A stretch of 64,000 nucleotides of DNA, from contig NZ_SCRH01000017.1 of NCBI RefSeq assembly GCF_004298145.1, positions 1 through 64,000 of the forward strand. Reading direction: 5' to 3'. Shown in pieces: positions 52,598 to 62,187 of this stretch; position 1 is the stretch's first letter; each line of letters starts with the position of its first letter. The notes beneath the pieces were generated by a model, which was given only the letters and a program-made list of their open reading frames with translations, was not told where the DNA came from and made no database searches. The translations under genes and the position numbers were made by a program. Source of the stretch: Mycobacterium sp. (GTDB taxonomy: Bacteria > Actinomycetota > Actinomycetes > Mycobacteriales > Mycobacteriaceae).

Positions 52598-52990
52598 ATG
52601 CCGACCCAGATCGTCGTCGCCGGCGCCCTCATCTGCGACGCGCACGTCTTGGTGGCGCAGCGCGTCCGCCCGCCGGAGCTGGCCGGCCGTTGGGAGCTGC
52701 CCGGTGGCAAGGTCGCGCCGGGTGAGGCCGAGCGCGACGCGCTGGCCCGCGAGCTGGCCGAGGAGCTGGGCTTGGCGGTGGGCGACGTCGCGGTGGGCGA
52801 CCGGCTCGGCGCGGACATCACGGTGGACGGCGGGATCACGCTGCGGGCCTACCGGGTGCGTTTGCTCAGCGGTGAGCCGGATGCGCGTGATCATCGGGCG
52901 TTGCGCTGGGTCACGGCCGCTGAGCTGCACGATCTCGACTGGGTGCCGGCCGATCGGGGCTGGTTGGCGGATCTGACAGGTGCGCTGTGA
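52598..52990 (+). CDS. mutT2: Nudix hydrolase MutT2 (8-oxo-dGTP/CTP pyrophosphatase type)
   Basis: The protein is 130 aa. The Nudix box is GGKVAPGEAERDALARELAE followed by ELGL, with all acidic residues of GX5EX7REUXEEXGU in place. RWELPGG precedes it. It sanitises oxidised or damaged nucleotides in the cytosol. ATG at 52598. It matches Rv1160 just before the nar operon. Confidence 0.93.
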   Translation: MPTQIVVAGALICDAHVLVAQRVRPPELAGRWELPGGKVAPGEAERDALARELAEELGLAVGDVAVGDRLGADITVDGGITLRAYRVRLLSGEPDARDHRALRWVTAAELHDLDWVPADRGWLADLTGAL

Positions 52991-53444
52991 ACGGCCCTCA
53001 TGACACGTCCACAGAGTTCCCGCAGCTTACTCACAGCCGCGTTGCAGGTCGCTAGAGTGAACTGAACACCACAATATGACTTGTAGTAACGCCACACGAA
53101 TCTGCCTTGGATGTGCGCGCCGACAGCGAGCCAGATGGTTGTACAGACCCTGCCGTCCCGGCTTCGGTGCCCGACCGGGAGGCTTTCGCAACCGCGAAAA
53201 CCGATGCCCATGACCGCGTTTTTCATGCGCGGCCAGGCGCGGCGGATGTGATTGCCCCATCCACGTCGACCTATGCTGTGCGGTATCCCCGCCCAGCCCG
53301 CGGGCCCGAAATGGCGATGGTTGAGCCGATCCGAGGTTGTGCGGACGGGCGGATCACCGGGCGTATTGCCGAGCGCAACTCAACTGGGATCCCACGCACG
53401 GCCGGGCGACGAGGCGCGACGCTACCGATTAGGAGGAGTACTTC
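52991..53444. other. Intergenic leader upstream of narGHJI
   Basis: The 454 bp between mutT2 and narG contain open frames but none with coding character. A patch near 53060-53100 is relatively A/T-rich (AACACCACAATATGACTTG) and is the most likely promoter area. The long space from there to narG suggests an untranslated leader of more than 300 bases. No riboswitch or clear regulator site was recognised. AGGAGG at 53431-53436 is the narG ribosome binding site. Confidence 0.5.
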
Positions 53445-56400
53445 TTGACTGCCACACCTCGCATCGGTGGAGTGCTCGAGGAGCTCTTGGAGCGCAGCGG
53501 GCGGTTCTTCACACCGGGCGAGATCTCGGCCGACCTGCGCACCGTGACCCGGCGGGGCGGCCGCGAAGCCGACGTGTTCTACCGCGACCGCTGGAGCCAC
53601 GACAAGGTGGTTCGCTCCACGCACGGGGTGAACTGCACCGGATCATGCTCATGGAAGATCTACGTCAAGGACGGGATCATCACCTGGGAAACCCAGCAGA
53701 CCGACTATCCGTCGGTGGGCCCGGACCGGCCCGAGTACGAGCCGCGCGGTTGCCCCCGCGGCGCTTCTTTTTCCTGGTATAGCTACTCGCCCACCCGGGT
53801 GCGCTACCCGTACGCCCGCGGCGTCCTGGTCGAGATGTACCGGGAAGCCAAGGCGCGGCTCGGCGATCCTGTGCTCGCATGGGCCGACATCCAGTCCGAT
53901 CCCGACCGCCGTCGGCGCTATCAGCAGGCCCGCGGGAAGGGGGGACTGGTCCGGGTCACCTGGGCCGAGGCCACAGAGCTGATCGCCGCCGCCCACGTGC
54001 ACACCATCAAGACCTACGGTCCGGATCGGGTCGCCGGGTTTTCACCGATCCCGGCGATGTCGATGGTGTCCTACGCCGCCGGCTCGCGGTTCTTCGAGCT
54101 GATCGGCGCCCCCATGACGTCGTTCTACGACTGGTACGCCGACCTTCCGGTGGCCTCACCGCAGGTGTTCGGTGACCAGACCGACGTCCCCGAATCCGGG
54201 GACTGGTGGGATGCAGCGTATTTGATGATGTGGGGTTCCAACGTCCCGATCACCCGGACCCCCGATGCGCATTGGATGGCCGAGGCGCGCTACCGCGGGG
54301 CCAAGGTGGTCACCGTCAGCCCGGACTACGCCGACAACACCAAGTTCGCCGACGAATGGATGCCGTGCGCGGCCGGCACCGATGGGGCGCTGGCCATGGC
54401 GATGGGTCACGTCATCCTCTCGGAATACTATGTGCGAAAGCAGGTTCCGTTCTTCTCCGACTATTCGCGTCGCTACACCGATCTGCCGTTCCTGATCAAA
54501 CTGGAAGAACGCGGCGACATGCTGGTGCCGGGGAAGAACCTGACGGCGGCAGACCTGGGGGAGGCGGTCGAGAACGCGGCAGTCAAGCCCGCGGTATTGG
54601 ACGAATCCACCAATTCGGTTGTGGTGCCGCATGGCTCGCTGGGCTTCCGGTACGGCGAATCCGGGGTCGGAAAGTGGAACCTGGATCTCGGTGACCTGGT
54701 GCCGGCGCTCAGTGTGCGAGACGCGCACAGCTCGAACGGGGAGGGCAGCACCGCGCTCGTGCATTTGCCCAGCTTCGACACCGTCGACGGCGAGGGCACG
54801 ACCGTGGCGCGCGGTGTCCCGGTGCGCCGCATCGGCAAGCACATGGTGTGCACCGTCTTCGACTTGGTGCTCGCGCAGTACGGCGTGGCGCGGCCGGGAT
54901 TGCCCGGCGAATGGCCCACCGGTTACGACGACGCGTCCCAGCAGAACACCCCGGCCTGGCAGGAAGTGATCACCGGCGTGTCGGCCGCCCAAGTCATCCG
55001 TGTGGCAAGGGAATTCGCGCACAGTGCCCAGGAATCCGGCGGCCGCTCCATGATCATCATGGGCGGCGGCATCTGCCACTGGTTCCACAGCGACGCGATC
55101 TACCGTGCGGTGCTGGCGCTGCTGATGTTGACCGGGTCGATGGGCCGCAACGGCGGTGGCTGGGCCCACTACGTCGGCCAGGAAAAAGTGCGTCCGCTCA
55201 CCGGATTTCAGACGATGTCGATGGCAACGGACTGGGTGCGCCCGCCGCGGCAGGTGCCCGGCGCCTCGTACTGGTACGCGCACACCGACCAGTGGCGTTA
55301 CGACGGTTACGGCGCGGACAAGCTGGCCAGCCCGGTGGGCCGCGGCAGGTTTGCCGGCAAGCACACCATGGACGTGCTGGCGTCCGCGGTGGCCATGGGG
55401 TGGAGCCCGTACTACCCGCAGTTCGACCGGTCGAGTCTGGATGTCGTGGACGAGGCCCGCGCCGCAGGTCGCGATGTCGCCGAGTACGTCGCCGAGCAGC
55501 TCGGCCAGCGCAACCTCAAGCTCGCCGTGACCGATCCCGACAACCCCGTCAACTGGCCCCGGGTCCTTACCGTCTGGCGCGCCAACCTGATCGGTTCGTC
55601 GGGTAAGGGTGGCGAATACTTCCTGCGGCATCTGCTGGGGACCGACTCCAACGCGTCGGCGCTGCCGCCCGAGGACGGGGTGCGACCCGTCGACGTGACG
55701 TGTGACGGGGACATCCCCGAGGGCAAGCTCGACCTGATGATGTCGATCGACTTCCGGATGACCTCGACCACGCTGGTGTCCGATGTCGTGCTGCCGGCGG
55801 CGACCTGGTACGAAAAGGCCGACATCTCCAGCACGGACATGCACCCCTACGTGCACGCGTTCAGCGCCGCGACCGACCCCCCGTGGGAAACACGTTCGGA
55901 CTTCGACGCTTTCGGAGCGATCGCACGTGCTTTCAGCGCGATGGCCAAGGAGCATCTGGGAACCCGCACCGACGTCGTGCTCAGTGCCCTGCAGCACGAC
56001 ACACCGGACGCGATGGCCTATCCCGATGGCATCGAACAGGATTGGCTGCGCACCGGTGCGACGCCGGTGCCGGGCCGCACCATGGGCAAGCTCACCGTGG
56101 TGGACCGTGACTACACCGCCATCTACGACAAGTGGCTGACGCTGGGCCCGCTGGTCGACCAACTCGGCTTGACCACCAAGGGCATCACCGTGCACCCGTT
56201 CCCGGAGGTGGAGGAGCTCGCCGCCAAATTCGGCGTGCTGAAATCCGGTGTGGCAGCGGGCCGTCCGGCCATTACCACCGCCGCGCGGATGGCCGATGTG
56301 CTACTGCTGCTGTCGGGGACGACCAACGGCCGGCTGGCGGTCGAGGGCTTCCACGAACTGGAGAAGCGCACCGGTCAGCGGCTGGTACATCTGGCCGAGG

Positions 56401-57143
56401 GCAGCGAGGACAAGCGGATCAGCTATGCCGATACCCAGGCGCGGCCCGTTCCCGTGGTTACCAGCCCGGAATGGTCGGGCAGCGAAACCGGCGGCCGTCG
56501 CTACGCGCCGTTCACCATCAATATCGAGAACCTCAAGCCGTTCCACACCCTGACCGGGCGGATGCATTTCTATCTGGCCCACGACTGGGTCGAGGAACTC
56601 GGCGAGCACCTGCCGGTTTTCCGGCCGCCGCTGGACATGGCGCGCTTGTTCGGCCAACCACAGCTGGGCCCGACCGAGGATGGAATCGGGCTCACCGTGC
56701 GATACCTGACGCCGCACTCGAAGTGGTCGTTCCACTCCACCTACCAGGACAACCTGTACATGCTGTCGTTGTCGCGTGGCGGACCGACGATGTGGATGAG
56801 CCCGGGCGACGCCGCGAAAATTCAAGTGCACGACAACGATTGGGTCGAGGCGGTCAACGTCAACGGCATCTATGTGTGCCGGGCGATCGTCTCGCATCGG
56901 ATGCCCGACGGCGTGGTGTACGTCTACCACGTGCAGGAGCGCACTGTGGACACACCGCGCACCGAAACCAACAACAAGCGTGGCGGTAACCACAACGCGC
57001 TCACCCGGGTGCGGATCAAGCCCAGCCACCTGGCCGGCGGCTACGCTCAGCACGCGTTTGCGTTCAACTACCTGGGGCCGACCGGCAACCAGCGCGACGA
57101 GGTGACCGTCGTGCGTCGCCGCAGCCAGGAGGTGCGGTACTGA
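53445..57143 (+). CDS. narG: Respiratory nitrate reductase alpha subunit
   Basis: The protein is 1232 aa, the full length of NarG. It carries the molybdenum bis-MGD cofactor and reduces nitrate to nitrite on the cytoplasmic side of the membrane. The FS0 [4Fe-4S] ligands are His60, Cys64, Cys68 (STHGVNCTGSCSW) and Cys103 (RGCPRG). The Mo-ligand Asp region is TSFYDWYADLPVASPQVFG near residue 230. The start is TTG at 53445 with AGGAGG eight bases upstream. It begins the narGHJI operon, as at Rv1161-Rv1164. In mycobacteria this enzyme supports survival in low oxygen; transporters (NarK) are not in this window. Confidence 0.98.
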   Translation: MTATPRIGGVLEELLERSGRFFTPGEISADLRTVTRRGGREADVFYRDRWSHDKVVRSTHGVNCTGSCSWKIYVKDGIITWETQQTDYPSVGPDRPEYEPRGCPRGASFSWYSYSPTRVRYPYARGVLVEMYREAKARLGDPVLAWADIQSDPDRRRRYQQARGKGGLVRVTWAEATELIAAAHVHTIKTYGPDRVAGFSPIPAMSMVSYAAGSRFFELIGAPMTSFYDWYADLPVASPQVFGDQTDVPESGDWWDAAYLMMWGSNVPITRTPDAHWMAEARYRGAKVVTVSPDYADNTKFADEWMPCAAGTDGALAMAMGHVILSEYYVRKQVPFFSDYSRRYTDLPFLIKLEERGDMLVPGKNLTAADLGEAVENAAVKPAVLDESTNSVVVPHGSLGFRYGESGVGKWNLDLGDLVPALSVRDAHSSNGEGSTALVHLPSFDTVDGEGTTVARGVPVRRIGKHMVCTVFDLVLAQYGVARPGLPGEWPTGYDDASQQNTPAWQEVITGVSAAQVIRVAREFAHSAQESGGRSMIIMGGGICHWFHSDAIYRAVLALLMLTGSMGRNGGGWAHYVGQEKVRPLTGFQTMSMATDWVRPPRQVPGASYWYAHTDQWRYDGYGADKLASPVGRGRFAGKHTMDVLASAVAMGWSPYYPQFDRSSLDVVDEARAAGRDVAEYVAEQLGQRNLKLAVTDPDNPVNWPRVLTVWRANLIGSSGKGGEYFLRHLLGTDSNASALPPEDGVRPVDVTCDGDIPEGKLDLMMSIDFRMTSTTLVSDVVLPAATWYEKADISSTDMHPYVHAFSAATDPPWETRSDFDAFGAIARAFSAMAKEHLGTRTDVVLSALQHDTPDAMAYPDGIEQDWLRTGATPVPGRTMGKLTVVDRDYTAIYDKWLTLGPLVDQLGLTTKGITVHPFPEVEELAAKFGVLKSGVAAGRPAITTAARMADVLLLLSGTTNGRLAVEGFHELEKRTGQRLVHLAEGSEDKRISYADTQARPVPVVTSPEWSGSETGGRRYAPFTINIENLKPFHTLTGRMHFYLAHDWVEELGEHLPVFRPPLDMARLFGQPQLGPTEDGIGLTVRYLTPHSKWSFHSTYQDNLYMLSLSRGGPTMWMSPGDAAKIQVHDNDWVEAVNVNGIYVCRAIVSHRMPDGVVYVYHVQERTVDTPRTETNNKRGGNHNALTRVRIKPSHLAGGYAQHAFAFNYLGPTGNQRDEVTVVRRRSQEVRY

Positions 57144-57177
57144 TGAGCGCCGATGGGGTGCGCGAAGGGAGTTCGCG

Positions 57178-58788
57178 ATGAAAGTCATGGCCCAGTTGGC
57201 GATGGTGATGAACCTCGACAAGTGCATCGGGTGTCACACCTGCTCGGTGACCTGCAAGCAGGCCTGGACCAACCGGCCCGGCACAGAATACGTGTGGTTC
57301 AACAACGTCGAAACCCGTCCCGGCCAAGGCTATCCGCGCACTTACGAGGACCAGGAGAAATGGCGCGGCGGCTGGATTCGTGACAAGAAGGGCCGGCTGC
57401 GGTTGCGCGACGGCGGCCGCATCCACAAGCTGTTGCGGATTTTCGCCAATCCGAAGTTGCCCGTCATCGGCGACTACTACGAGCCGTGGACCTACGACTA
57501 CGAAAACCTGACCACGGCACCCGCGGGTGACACCTTCCCGACGGCCGCGCCCAAAAGCCTGATCAGCGGTGAGCCGATGAAGGTTTCGTGGGGACCGAAC
57601 TGGGACGACAACCTGGCCGGCTCGTCGGAGATCCTGGCCGAGGACCCGATCCTGAAGAAGGTCAACGAGGAGATCAAACTTTCGCTCGAAGAGACCTTCA
57701 TGTTCTACCTGCCGCGGATCTGCGAGCACTGCCTCAACCCCTCGTGCGTGGCGTCGTGCCCGTCGGGCGCGATGTACAAGCGCAGCGAGGACGGCATCGT
57801 GCTGGTCGACCAGGACCGCTGCCGCGGCTGGCGGATGTGCGTGTCCGGATGTCCTTACAAGAAGGTCTATTTCAACCACAAGACGGGCAAGGCCGAGAAG
57901 TGCACGCTGTGCTATCCGCGATTGGAGGTCGGCCTGCCGACCATCTGCTCGGAGACCTGCGTGGGGCGGCTGCGCTACCTGGGCGTGGTTTTCTACGACG
58001 GCGATCGGGTGCTCGAAGCGGCGTCGGTGGAAAAGGACACCGATCTCTACGAGGCGCAGTGCGAGATCCTGCTGGACCCGGGCGATCCGGAGGTGATCGC
58101 CGGCGCCCGGGCAGAGGGCATCCCGGACGAGTGGATCGAAGCCGCGCAGCGTTCCCCGATATATGCGCTGATCCACACCTACAAGGTGGCGCTGCCGCTG
58201 CACCCGGAATACCGCACCATGCCGATGGTTTGGTACATCCCGCCGCTGTCACCGGTGGTCGACGCGGTCAGCCGCGACGGCCACGACGGGGAGGACATCG
58301 GTAACCTGTTCGGCGCGCTGAACGCGCTGCGCATTCCCATGCAATACCTGGCCGAACTGTTCACCGCCGGCGACACCGCCGTCGTCGAAGGGGTGCTGCG
58401 GCGGCTGGCCGCGATGCGCTCCTATATGCGCGACATCAACCTCGGCCGCGACACCCAGCCGCACATCCCGCATTCGGTCGGCATGACCGAAGAAGAGATC
58501 TACGAGATGTACCGGCTGCTCGCCATCGCGAAATACGAAGACCGCTACGTGATTCCGACCGCCTTCGCTCCGCAGGCCCGCAACCTCGAGGAGATGGGCT
58601 GCTCGTTGACGGGCGACGGCGGCCCGGGCATGTACGAATCGGAGCCGGTCCCGGTGTCCGTGGAAACCTTCCACGCGCTCAAGCGTGGCGGCGACGAACG
58701 CGGCAACGCGCGGGCCCGGGTGAACCTGCTCAACTGGGACGGCGGCCAGGTGCCCGCCGGAATGTTCCCCGAGGAGCAGAAGCGATGA
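57178..58788 (+). CDS. narH: Respiratory nitrate reductase beta subunit
   Basis: The protein is 536 aa. It holds four iron-sulfur clusters that pass electrons from NarI to NarG. Cys ligands are visible in DKCIGCHTCSVTCKQAW (residues 16-26), CEHCLNPSCVASCPSGA, CRGWRMCVSGCPYKK and CTLCYPR, with CSETC later. The Trp in CRGWRMC replaces a Cys, giving the known [3Fe-4S] cluster. ATG at 57178 has GAAGGGAG upstream. It lies 34 bp after narG, and its stop overlaps the narJ start. Confidence 0.98.
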   Translation: MKVMAQLAMVMNLDKCIGCHTCSVTCKQAWTNRPGTEYVWFNNVETRPGQGYPRTYEDQEKWRGGWIRDKKGRLRLRDGGRIHKLLRIFANPKLPVIGDYYEPWTYDYENLTTAPAGDTFPTAAPKSLISGEPMKVSWGPNWDDNLAGSSEILAEDPILKKVNEEIKLSLEETFMFYLPRICEHCLNPSCVASCPSGAMYKRSEDGIVLVDQDRCRGWRMCVSGCPYKKVYFNHKTGKAEKCTLCYPRLEVGLPTICSETCVGRLRYLGVVFYDGDRVLEAASVEKDTDLYEAQCEILLDPGDPEVIAGARAEGIPDEWIEAAQRSPIYALIHTYKVALPLHPEYRTMPMVWYIPPLSPVVDAVSRDGHDGEDIGNLFGALNALRIPMQYLAELFTAGDTAVVEGVLRRLAAMRSYMRDINLGRDTQPHIPHSVGMTEEEIYEMYRLLAIAKYEDRYVIPTAFAPQARNLEEMGCSLTGDGGPGMYESEPVPVSVETFHALKRGGDERGNARARVNLLNWDGGQVPAGMFPEEQKR

Positions 58789-59453
58789 GGCTGCTGGCTC
58801 AGCTCCGCGAGCGGTCCGCCGGCCGGGCGATGCAGGATCGCCTGGTGTGGCAGGCGGCATCGCTGCTGCTGGCCTACCCGGACGACGGCTTCACCGAGCG
58901 ACTGGACGCCGTCGACGAAATACTCGGCCACATCAGCGGGCGCGCGGCGGCGCTTCTCGGGCAGACGATCGCGGCGCTGCGTGCCCGTGAGCCGATGGCC
59001 GCCGCGATGGACTACGTCGCGACTTTCGATATGCGCCGGCGCGCCACGATGTATCTGACGTACTGGACGGCGGGGGACACCCGCAACCGCGGCCGGGAGA
59101 TGCTGGCGTTCGCCACCGCCTACCGGGAGGCGGGTGCGCAGCCGCCGGGCGGTGAGGCGCCCGATCACTTGGCCGTGGTGCTCGAATTCGGCGCCACCGT
59201 CGATCCCGAGGTCGGCCGGCGACTGCTGAGCCAGCACCGAGTGCCGATCGACGTGTTGCGCGGTGCCCTGGCCGACGCCAGGTCACCGTATGAGCCGGCC
59301 GTGGCGGCCGTCTGCGAGACCCTGCCCGCCGCCACCGATCAGGAGGTGCGCCGCGCCGAGCGGCTGGCGCAGGCCGGGCCACCCGCGGAAGCCGTTGGGC
59401 TGCAACCTTTTACCTTGACCGTGCCACCCCGTAAAGGAACGCCAGGTGTTTAG
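58785..59453 (+). CDS. narJ: Nitrate reductase assembly chaperone
   Basis: The protein is 222 aa and a NarJ/TorD-family helical chaperone: RLVWQAASLLLAYPDDGFTE near residue 20 and DYVATFDMRRRATMYLTYW near 75 (family pattern YxxxFDxxxxxxLYLT). It binds the NarG N-terminus and helps insert the molybdenum cofactor; it is not part of the final enzyme. ATG at 58785 overlaps the narH stop (ATGA). Confidence 0.95.
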   Translation: MRLLAQLRERSAGRAMQDRLVWQAASLLLAYPDDGFTERLDAVDEILGHISGRAAALLGQTIAALRAREPMAAAMDYVATFDMRRRATMYLTYWTAGDTRNRGREMLAFATAYREAGAQPPGGEAPDHLAVVLEFGATVDPEVGRRLLSQHRVPIDVLRGALADARSPYEPAVAAVCETLPAATDQEVRRAERLAQAGPPAEAVGLQPFTLTVPPRKGTPGV

Positions 59454-60177
59454 CAACGTCCTGTTCTGGGATATCGCCCCGTACGTCACGCTGTCGGTTC
59501 TGATCGTGGGTACCTGGTGGCGCTACCGCTACGACAAGTTCGGCTGGACCTCCCGGTCCTCGCAGATCTACGAGTCACGGGTGCTGAGCATCGCCAGCCC
59601 GATGTTCCATTTCGGAATCCTGGCGGTTTTCGCCGGGCACGTGATGGGGCTGTTCATCCCGCCGCGGGTCACGCACATGTTGAAGATGAGCGACCACGTC
59701 TACCACCTGCAGGCGGTCATCGCCGGGTCGATGGCCGGTATCGCCACGCTGATCGGGATCGGGTTGCTGATCTACCGGCGGCTCACCCGCCCGGCGGTGT
59801 CCATGGCCACCACCCGCAGCGACAAGGTGATGTATGTGGTGCTGGTGCTGGCGATCCTGGTGGGCCTGTACTGCGACCTGATCGGCACCGGCCCGCACGG
59901 CGGAGAGTTCCACTACCGCTACACGGTCGGTGTGTGGTTCCGCCGGATCTGGATACTGCAGCCGCACGGCGAGGTGATGATCAACGCGCCGCTGGACTAC
60001 CAGCTGCACGCCCTGATCGGCATGGTGCTGTTCACGCTGTGGCCGTTCACCCGGCTGGTGCACGCGTTCAGCGCCCCGATCGTCTACCTGTTCCGGCCCT
60101 ACATCGTCTACCGCAGCCGCGAGGTGGCGGCCAAGGGCCAAATGGTCGCCACGGCACCGCGCCGCCGGGGCTGGTAG
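59446..60177 (+). CDS. narI: Respiratory nitrate reductase gamma subunit (cytochrome b)
   Basis: The protein is 243 aa with five transmembrane helices. It is the membrane anchor that oxidises menaquinol and carries two b-type hemes. Heme ligands are His55 and His65 in MFHFGILAVFAGHVMG and the pair in YQLHALIGMVLF and TRLVHAFSAP near 187-205. The start is GTG at 59446, inside the narJ end (8-bp overlap). It is the last gene of the operon. Confidence 0.96.
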   Translation: MFSNVLFWDIAPYVTLSVLIVGTWWRYRYDKFGWTSRSSQIYESRVLSIASPMFHFGILAVFAGHVMGLFIPPRVTHMLKMSDHVYHLQAVIAGSMAGIATLIGIGLLIYRRLTRPAVSMATTRSDKVMYVVLVLAILVGLYCDLIGTGPHGGEFHYRYTVGVWFRRIWILQPHGEVMINAPLDYQLHALIGMVLFTLWPFTRLVHAFSAPIVYLFRPYIVYRSREVAAKGQMVATAPRRRGW

Positions 60178-60246
60178 GCGACCGGTAACCGGCGCTGGTC
60201 GCCAGCCAGTTCGCTATCTCGGCCCCCCGCTGCCACAATCACCGAC

Positions 60247-62136
60247 GTGCCATTCCGCAACGTCGCCATCGTCGCCCACGTCGACCACGGCAAGACGACC
60301 CTCGTCGACGCGATGCTGCGGCAGTCCGGCGCGCTGCATCACCGCGGTGACGACACCCAGGAACGCATCATGGACAGCGGTGATCTGGAGCGCGAAAAGG
60401 GCATCACCATCCTGGCCAAGAACACGGCGGTGCACCGCCATCACCCCGATGGCACCGTCACGGTGATCAACGTGATCGACACCCCCGGCCACGCCGATTT
60501 CGGCGGTGAGGTGGAGCGCGGGCTGTCCATGGTGGACGGGGTGCTGCTGCTGGTCGACGCGTCCGAGGGCCCGTTGCCGCAGACCCGGTTCGTGCTGCGC
60601 AAGGCGTTGGGCGCCCACCTTCCGGTGATCCTGGTCGTCAACAAGACCGACCGGCCCGACGCGCGCATCGCCGAGGTCGTCGAGGCCAGCCACGACCTGT
60701 TGCTCGACGTCGCATCGGACCTGGACGACGAGGCGGCCGCGGCGGCCGAGCACGCGCTGGGCCTGCCGACGCTGTATGCGTCCGGGCGCGCGGGCATCGC
60801 GAGCACCGAGCAGCCCGCCGACGGCGAGGAGCCCGCGGGCGACAACCTGGACCCGCTGTTCGATGTGTTGATGGAGCACATCCCGGCGCCGTTGGGCGAC
60901 CCGGAGGCCCCGCTGCAGGCGCTGGTGACCAACCTCGACGCGTCGGCGTTCCTCGGCCGGCTCGCCCTGATCCGCATCTACAACGGCAAGCTGCGCAAGG
61001 GCCAGCAGGTCGCGTGGATGCGCGAGGTCGACGGGTTGCCGGTCATCACCAGCGCCAAGATCACCGAACTGCTCGCGACCGAGGGCGTCGAGCGCAGCGC
61101 CACCGAGGAGGCGGCGGCTGGGGATATCGTGGCGGTGGCGGGCATGCCCGACATCATGATCGGCGACACGCTGGCCGATCCCGAGCACGCCCACGCGCTG
61201 CCGCGCATCACCGTCGACGAGCCGGCGATCTCGGTGACCATCGGTACCAACACCTCGCCGCTGGCGGGCAAGGTCTCCGGTCACAAGCTGACCGCACGTA
61301 TGGTCCGCGGCCGGCTGGACGCCGAGCTGGTCGGCAACGTGTCGATCCGGGTCGTCGACATCGGCCGGCCCGACGCCTGGGAGGTGCAGGGCCGCGGCGA
61401 GCTCGCCCTGGCCGTCCTGGTCGAACAGATGCGCCGGGAGGGCTTCGAGCTCACGGTCGGCAAGCCGCAGGTGGTGACTCGGACGATCGACGGCAAGCTG
61501 CACGAGCCGTCCGAAGCGATGACGATCGACTGCCCCGACGAATTCGTCGGTCCCATCACCCAGCTGATGGCCGCCCGCAAGGGCCGCATGGAAGAGATGA
61601 CCAACCACGCGGCCGGCTGGGTCCGGATGGACTTCATCGTGCCCAGCCGCGGCCTGATCGGCTTCCGCACCGACTTCCTCACGCTGACCCGCGGCACCGG
61701 CATCGCCAACGCCGTGTTCGACGGCTACCGGCCGTGGGCGGGGGAGATCCGGGCCCGCCACACCGGGTCGCTGGTATCCGACCGCGCGGGCAGCATCACG
61801 CCGTTCGCGATGATCCAGCTCGCCGACCGGGGTCAGTTCTTCGTCGAGCCGGGCCAGGACACCTACCAGGGCATGGTCGTCGGAATCAACCCGCGCGCAG
61901 AGGATCTCGACATCAACGTCACCCGTGAGAAGAAGCTGACCAACATGCGGTCCTCGACCGCCGATGTCATCGAGACGTTGGCCAAGCCCCTCGAGCTCGA
62001 TCTGGAGCAGGCCATGGAATTCTGCGCGCAAGACGAATGCGTCGAGGTGACTCCGGAGATCGTGCGGGTGCGCAAGGTCGAGCTGGACGCCACCTCCCGG
62101 GCGCGCAGCCGGTCGCGCGCCAAGGCTCGGGGCTAA
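60247..62136 (+). CDS. typA: Ribosome-associated translational GTPase TypA/BipA
   Basis: The protein is 629 aa. GTP-binding motifs are VAHVDHGKTTLVD (G1, residue 8), DTPGHADFGGEVERG (G3) and NKTDRPDAR (G4). The elongation-factor-like domains follow, with RGRLDAELVGNVSIRVVD and the TypA-specific GFRTDFLTLTRGTG near 475. The start is GTG at 60247. TypA binds 70S ribosomes and 50S assembly intermediates and supports stress growth. It matches Rv1165 and is followed by lpqW. Confidence 0.97.
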   Translation: MPFRNVAIVAHVDHGKTTLVDAMLRQSGALHHRGDDTQERIMDSGDLEREKGITILAKNTAVHRHHPDGTVTVINVIDTPGHADFGGEVERGLSMVDGVLLLVDASEGPLPQTRFVLRKALGAHLPVILVVNKTDRPDARIAEVVEASHDLLLDVASDLDDEAAAAAEHALGLPTLYASGRAGIASTEQPADGEEPAGDNLDPLFDVLMEHIPAPLGDPEAPLQALVTNLDASAFLGRLALIRIYNGKLRKGQQVAWMREVDGLPVITSAKITELLATEGVERSATEEAAAGDIVAVAGMPDIMIGDTLADPEHAHALPRITVDEPAISVTIGTNTSPLAGKVSGHKLTARMVRGRLDAELVGNVSIRVVDIGRPDAWEVQGRGELALAVLVEQMRREGFELTVGKPQVVTRTIDGKLHEPSEAMTIDCPDEFVGPITQLMAARKGRMEEMTNHAAGWVRMDFIVPSRGLIGFRTDFLTLTRGTGIANAVFDGYRPWAGEIRARHTGSLVSDRAGSITPFAMIQLADRGQFFVEPGQDTYQGMVVGINPRAEDLDINVTREKKLTNMRSSTADVIETLAKPLELDLEQAMEFCAQDECVEVTPEIVRVRKVELDATSRARSRSRAKARG

Positions 62137-62187
62137 CCTCTGGTGGTCGAACGGGCCGCTGCGCGGCTGCTCGCTACCCTGATCAGC

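Noticed and set aside
53107..53448. Open frame of about 113 codons before narG
   Set aside because: It has no ribosome binding site and no coding similarity, and it overlaps the narG start region.
54156..56195. Long open frame on the minus strand across narG
   Set aside because: It is antisense to narG, with no family motifs; it is a GC-content artefact.
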